Source: Streptomyces sp. ATexAB-D23 (lineage in GTDB: Bacteria > Actinomycetota > Actinomycetes > Streptomycetales > Streptomycetaceae). Taken from it: 64,000 nucleotides of DNA. Below, in pieces: positions 61,454-64,000 of the stretch (the first letter of the stretch is position 1; each line of letters begins with the position of its first letter). The DNA is taken from positions 62,001 to 126,000 of the forward strand of contig NZ_KB892035.1 of assembly GCF_000373645.1 (NCBI RefSeq), written 5' to 3'. Position numbers and translations under genes: made by a program. Under the pieces are notes generated by a model, which worked only from the letters and a program-made list of their open reading frames with translations, did no database searches and had not been told where the DNA came from.

Positions 61454-62304
61454 GACAGGACCTTCCTCTCGACGGCGCGTACCGCCGCGTCCGATGCGAA
61501 GCCGAAGATCCCGTAGGCCACCAGGCCCACGATGATCACGTCGGACTGGGCGTACTGCTGGGCCTGGAACATCATGTAGCCGATGCCGCTGGTGGCGTTG
61601 ATCTGCTCGACCACGATCAGCCCGAGCCAGGAGGCGGTGACGCCGAGGCGCAGTCCGACGAAGAAGCCGGGCAGCGAGCCGGGCACGACGACCTTGCGGA
61701 TGAACTGCGCGCGGCTCAGGTCGAGTCCTTCGGCGAGTTCGACGTACCGGCTGTCGATGCCGGTGAGCGAGGCGTACGTGTTGATGTACATGTTCACCGC
61801 GACGCCGAGGGCGATCACGGTGACTTTCATCTGTTCGCCGATGCCGAGCCAGAGGATCAGCAGCGGGAGCATGGCCAGGGACGGGATGGCACGCTTGATC
61901 TGGAGCGGGCCGTCCAGGAGGTATTCACCGGTGCGGCTCAGTCCGGCGGCGACGGCGAGGACGACGCCCGCCGTCACGCCGAAGAACAGCCCGAGCCCGG
62001 CGCGTTGCAGCGAGATGAGGACGTTGTCCTGGAGCCGGCCGCTGGATACGAGGTCCGACGCGGTGGACAGGACGGTCCCGGGCCCGGACAGGATCCGGGG
62101 GTCGAGGTAGCCGATGGCGGAGGCGAACCACCACAGGGCGATGACCAGCACCGGGCCGATCAGCCGCCCGAAGGGGACGGCGCGGCCGGGACCGAGCCGT
62201 CTGCGGGCCGCCCTGGGGGCGGGTGCGGGCGCCTCTGTCCGCGCGGGTGCGGCGGTCTTGCCGACGGGTGCGGCGGTGCGGGTGTTCGTCAGCAGCTCGG
62301 TCAT
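61429..62304 (-). CDS. Sulfonate-type ABC importer permease
   Basis: 291 residues with about six membrane segments and the EAA loop around YVELAEGLDLSRAQFIRKVVVPG, as in SsuC/TauC permeases. The first 45 residues are a Pro/Ala/Arg-rich cytoplasmic tail. ATG overlaps the binding-protein stop (ATGA). Confidence 0.9.
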   Translation of the reverse strand: MTELLTNTRTAAPVGKTAAPARTEAPAPAPRAARRRLGPGRAVPFGRLIGPVLVIALWWFASAIGYLDPRILSGPGTVLSTASDLVSSGRLQDNVLISLQRAGLGLFFGVTAGVVLAVAAGLSRTGEYLLDGPLQIKRAIPSLAMLPLLILWLGIGEQMKVTVIALGVAVNMYINTYASLTGIDSRYVELAEGLDLSRAQFIRKVVVPGSLPGFFVGLRLGVTASWLGLIVVEQINATSGIGYMMFQAQQYAQSDVIIVGLVAYGIFGFASDAAVRAVERKVLSWRRTLAG

Positions 62305-63368
62305 GACGTCTCCCGGTACTGGGCGGGTACGGCCTCGGCGGCCAGCCCCTCGAAGCGGCGGTCGAACAGTTCGGTGGCGTCCTGCTCCGGTACGAATCCG
62401 CCGGCGGCCATCAGGTCGGCGGTCTCCTGCTCCCAGGCGATGGCCTTGTCCCAGCTGACCGGGAACTGCGGCTTGTGGAGCGACTCGACGATGCGCCTGC
62501 CGTCCTCGTGGGAGACGCCCTGGTCCTTGACGTAGTACGTGTCGATCCACTCGTCGGTGTTCTCCCAGGCCCAGACCTGGCCCCGGGCCCAGAGCGGGAC
62601 GAAGCTGCGGACGGCCGCCGCCTTGGCCCGGTCGTTGAGCACCTCGTTGGGCGCCCAGAGCACCGAGAGCAGGTCCACGACATCGGTCCTCACCCCGCGC
62701 GCCCCGTCCTTCTCGTACTGGTCGAGGTATTTGGTCAGGGTCGGTTCGCCCAGCGGTGCCACGTCGACCTGCTTGGACTGGAGGGCGGTGAGGAACTGGG
62801 TGCTGGGCAGAGCGACCAGTTCGACGTCCTTGTGGGAGATGCCCGCCTGCTTCAGCGCCCGCAGGACGACGACGCCCTGCGCCTGCCCCTGGGAGAAGCC
62901 GATCTTCTTGCCCCGGAAACCGGCGACGGACCGGATGTCCGAGCCGGGTGCGGTGGCGAAGACGTACGAGGGGTGGTTCCGCACCTGCACCGCGACGATC
63001 TTCGCGCCGACATCGATGGCGCGGGCCTGGATCGGCGGAATTCCGGCGTTGACGGCCAGGTCGATGGAATGCGCCCTGAATCCCTGGATGATATCGGGGC
63101 CCGCGCTCAGATTGGGCCATTGCGAAACGGTGAAGGAAAGGTCCTTCTCCAGTCCTGCGGGGCCGAGTTGGAGATGCGTCGAGCGGACGGCTATGGACAG
63201 TTTCGTGCCCGGCGGTGGTGCTCCGGACGGCAGCTTTCCGGCCGGTTCGGCGCTCGCCGCCGATTTCACCTGCGGTGAGCAGGCGGCGAGTGTGCCGATG
63301 AGGGCGGTGCCGGTGAGCGCGAGGAACGATCTGCGGCCGACCGGCCGGTGGGTGTGGTGGCGTGGCAT
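62301..63368 (-). CDS. Sulfonate-type ABC binding lipoprotein
   Basis: 355 residues. The signal RRSFLALTGTALIGTLAACS combines a twin-arginine motif with a lipobox (LAAC). The body resembles SsuA/NMT1 proteins (TKLSIAVRSTHLQLGPAGLE, SIDLAVNAGIPPIQAR, GKKIGFSQGQAQGVVV). It captures the substrate outside the membrane. It lies 33 bases after the flavin reductase gene. Confidence 0.9.
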   Translation of the reverse strand: MPRHHTHRPVGRRSFLALTGTALIGTLAACSPQVKSAASAEPAGKLPSGAPPPGTKLSIAVRSTHLQLGPAGLEKDLSFTVSQWPNLSAGPDIIQGFRAHSIDLAVNAGIPPIQARAIDVGAKIVAVQVRNHPSYVFATAPGSDIRSVAGFRGKKIGFSQGQAQGVVVLRALKQAGISHKDVELVALPSTQFLTALQSKQVDVAPLGEPTLTKYLDQYEKDGARGVRTDVVDLLSVLWAPNEVLNDRAKAAAVRSFVPLWARGQVWAWENTDEWIDTYYVKDQGVSHEDGRRIVESLHKPQFPVSWDKAIAWEQETADLMAAGGFVPEQDATELFDRRFEGLAAEAVPAQYRETS

Positions 63369-63401
63369 GGGTGAGTCCTGATCTGTGGGCGCCGGGGGCG
63401 G

Positions 63402-63926
63402 TCAGAGGGAGTGGTAGCCGCCGTCGTGGAAGAGCAGCGGGCTGCGGCCCTCGTCGAGCCAGGCGTCCACCACCCGGGCGATGACGATGCGGTGGTCGCC
63501 GGCCGGGACGATCTGCTCGGTCTCCACGCGCAGCCGGCCGGCCACCCCGTCGAGCGCTGGTTCGCCGCCGGGCAGGCGGTGCCAGCGGGTGGGTTCGGCG
63601 AAGCGGTCGATGCCGCTGGTGGCGAACGTGGTGGCCAGGGGCTGCTGTTCGGCGCCGAGGAAGTGCACGACGGCCGTACGGGCCTGCTCGAAGTGCGGCC
63701 ACGAGGAGGTGGTGGTCCCGATGCCGAACGAGATCAGCGGCGGGTCGAGCGAGAGCGAGGTGAGCGAGGTGGCGGTGAAGCCGACGGGGCCGCGGCCCGC
63801 GTCCGTGGTGATGACGACGACGCCCGCGGGGTACTGGCGGAACGCCTTCCTGAAGCGGTCGGGGGCGATCCCCGCCGGGGCGGGGGCGGCGGCCTGAGCC
63901 GCGTACGAGGGCACGGTGACGGTCAA
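63402..63926 (-). CDS. Flavin reductase
   Basis: 174 residues of the FMN-binding split-barrel flavin reductase family: FRKAFRQYPAGVVVITTDAG, GPVGFTATSLTSLSLDPPL, VVHFLGAEQQ and the final LLFHDGGYHSL. It reduces FMN for the LLM monooxygenase of the operon. A TTG start at 63926 has GGAG at 5 bases; earlier codons lack a site. It is the first gene of the sulfonate-type operon in the window; the 74 bases beyond it show no clear promoter. Confidence 0.88.
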   Translation of the reverse strand: MTVTVPSYAAQAAAPAPAGIAPDRFRKAFRQYPAGVVVITTDAGRGPVGFTATSLTSLSLDPPLISFGIGTTTSSWPHFEQARTAVVHFLGAEQQPLATTFATSGIDRFAEPTRWHRLPGGEPALDGVAGRLRVETEQIVPAGDHRIVIARVVDAWLDEGRSPLLFHDGGYHSL

Positions 63927-64000
63927 CGTCTCTCCCTGGATGGAAAGTCGAAAAGGGGGCGGCAGCACAGAAATTGCCTGGGCGCGCGGAAATGCGCAGG

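Noticed and set aside
1..64000. CRISPR array, rRNA, integrase or transposase gene
   Set aside because: None could be recognised on either strand; the short repeat arrays lack spacer structure.

Overview
The window is high-GC actinobacterial DNA and almost certainly from a Streptomyces chromosome. The evidence is very GC-rich third codon positions, frequent GTG/TTG starts, many stop-start overlaps, chitin and chitosan enzymes with DasR-type operators, and a purine/glyoxylate block (gcl, catalase, tsr, hyi, uricase, aceB) whose content matches what I remember of the S. coelicolor chromosome. All calls come from reading the sequence; no database was searched.

Layout. 0.1-5.3 kb: malate synthase and a large superfamily 1 helicase. 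5.4-8 kb: a tightly overlapped trio of repeat-rich peptide, JmjC-type cupin oxygenase and thioredoxin-like ferredoxin. 8-15 kb: polysaccharide degradation, with a GH18 chitinase, a fibronectin-III lipoprotein, an alpha/beta hydrolase without its nucleophile, two GH46 chitosanases and an SH3 protein. 15-21.4 kb: purine catabolism (NCS2 permease, 8-oxoguanine deaminase, a permease relic, uricase, HIU hydrolase, OHCU decarboxylase, two small proteins). 21.4-30.3 kb: a lactonase-like propeller, a GntR/HutC regulator, a sugar ABC importer, a GH20 hexosaminidase and a CBM3-GH16 enzyme, interrupted by a MITE-like element. 30.4-34 kb: hyi, tartronate semialdehyde reductase, catalase. 34.2-42.3 kb: an accessory island (NAD(P)-binding oxidoreductases with a LysR regulator, a HATPase/TPR-regulator pair, a broken deaminase) ending at a degenerate tRNA-Arg(CCU) 3' half. 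42.4-49.9 kb: gcl, a zinc-ribbon protein, two acyl-CoA ligases, a GAF-LuxR regulator. 50-54.4 kb: an AlkZ-like protein, a DMT transporter, TerD and small conserved proteins. 54.4-63.9 kb: a seven-gene operon joining a sulfonate-type importer, flavin monooxygenase and flavin reductase to a fused ABC transporter and an aldo/keto reductase. Nearly all of its genes overlap.

How the genes work together. Urate is oxidised by uricase, UraH and UraD to allantoin, and allantoin catabolism yields glyoxylate. Glyoxylate leaves through malate synthase or through Gcl, Hyi and tartronate semialdehyde reductase. Uricase makes H2O2, and a catalase is present; the uraD and catalase promoters share an identical 21-bp operator over the -35 box. 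The hyi and gcl promoters share a different operator, a tandem pair of 15-bp inverted repeats offset by exactly 21 bp. Chitinase and the FnIII lipoprotein carry DasR-type sites, which fits co-regulation of chitin use.

The best candidates for undescribed biology are the repeat peptide/JmjC oxygenase/ferredoxin operon at 5.4-8 kb, the two operator systems, the tRNA-bounded island, and the sulfonate operon fused to an exporter.
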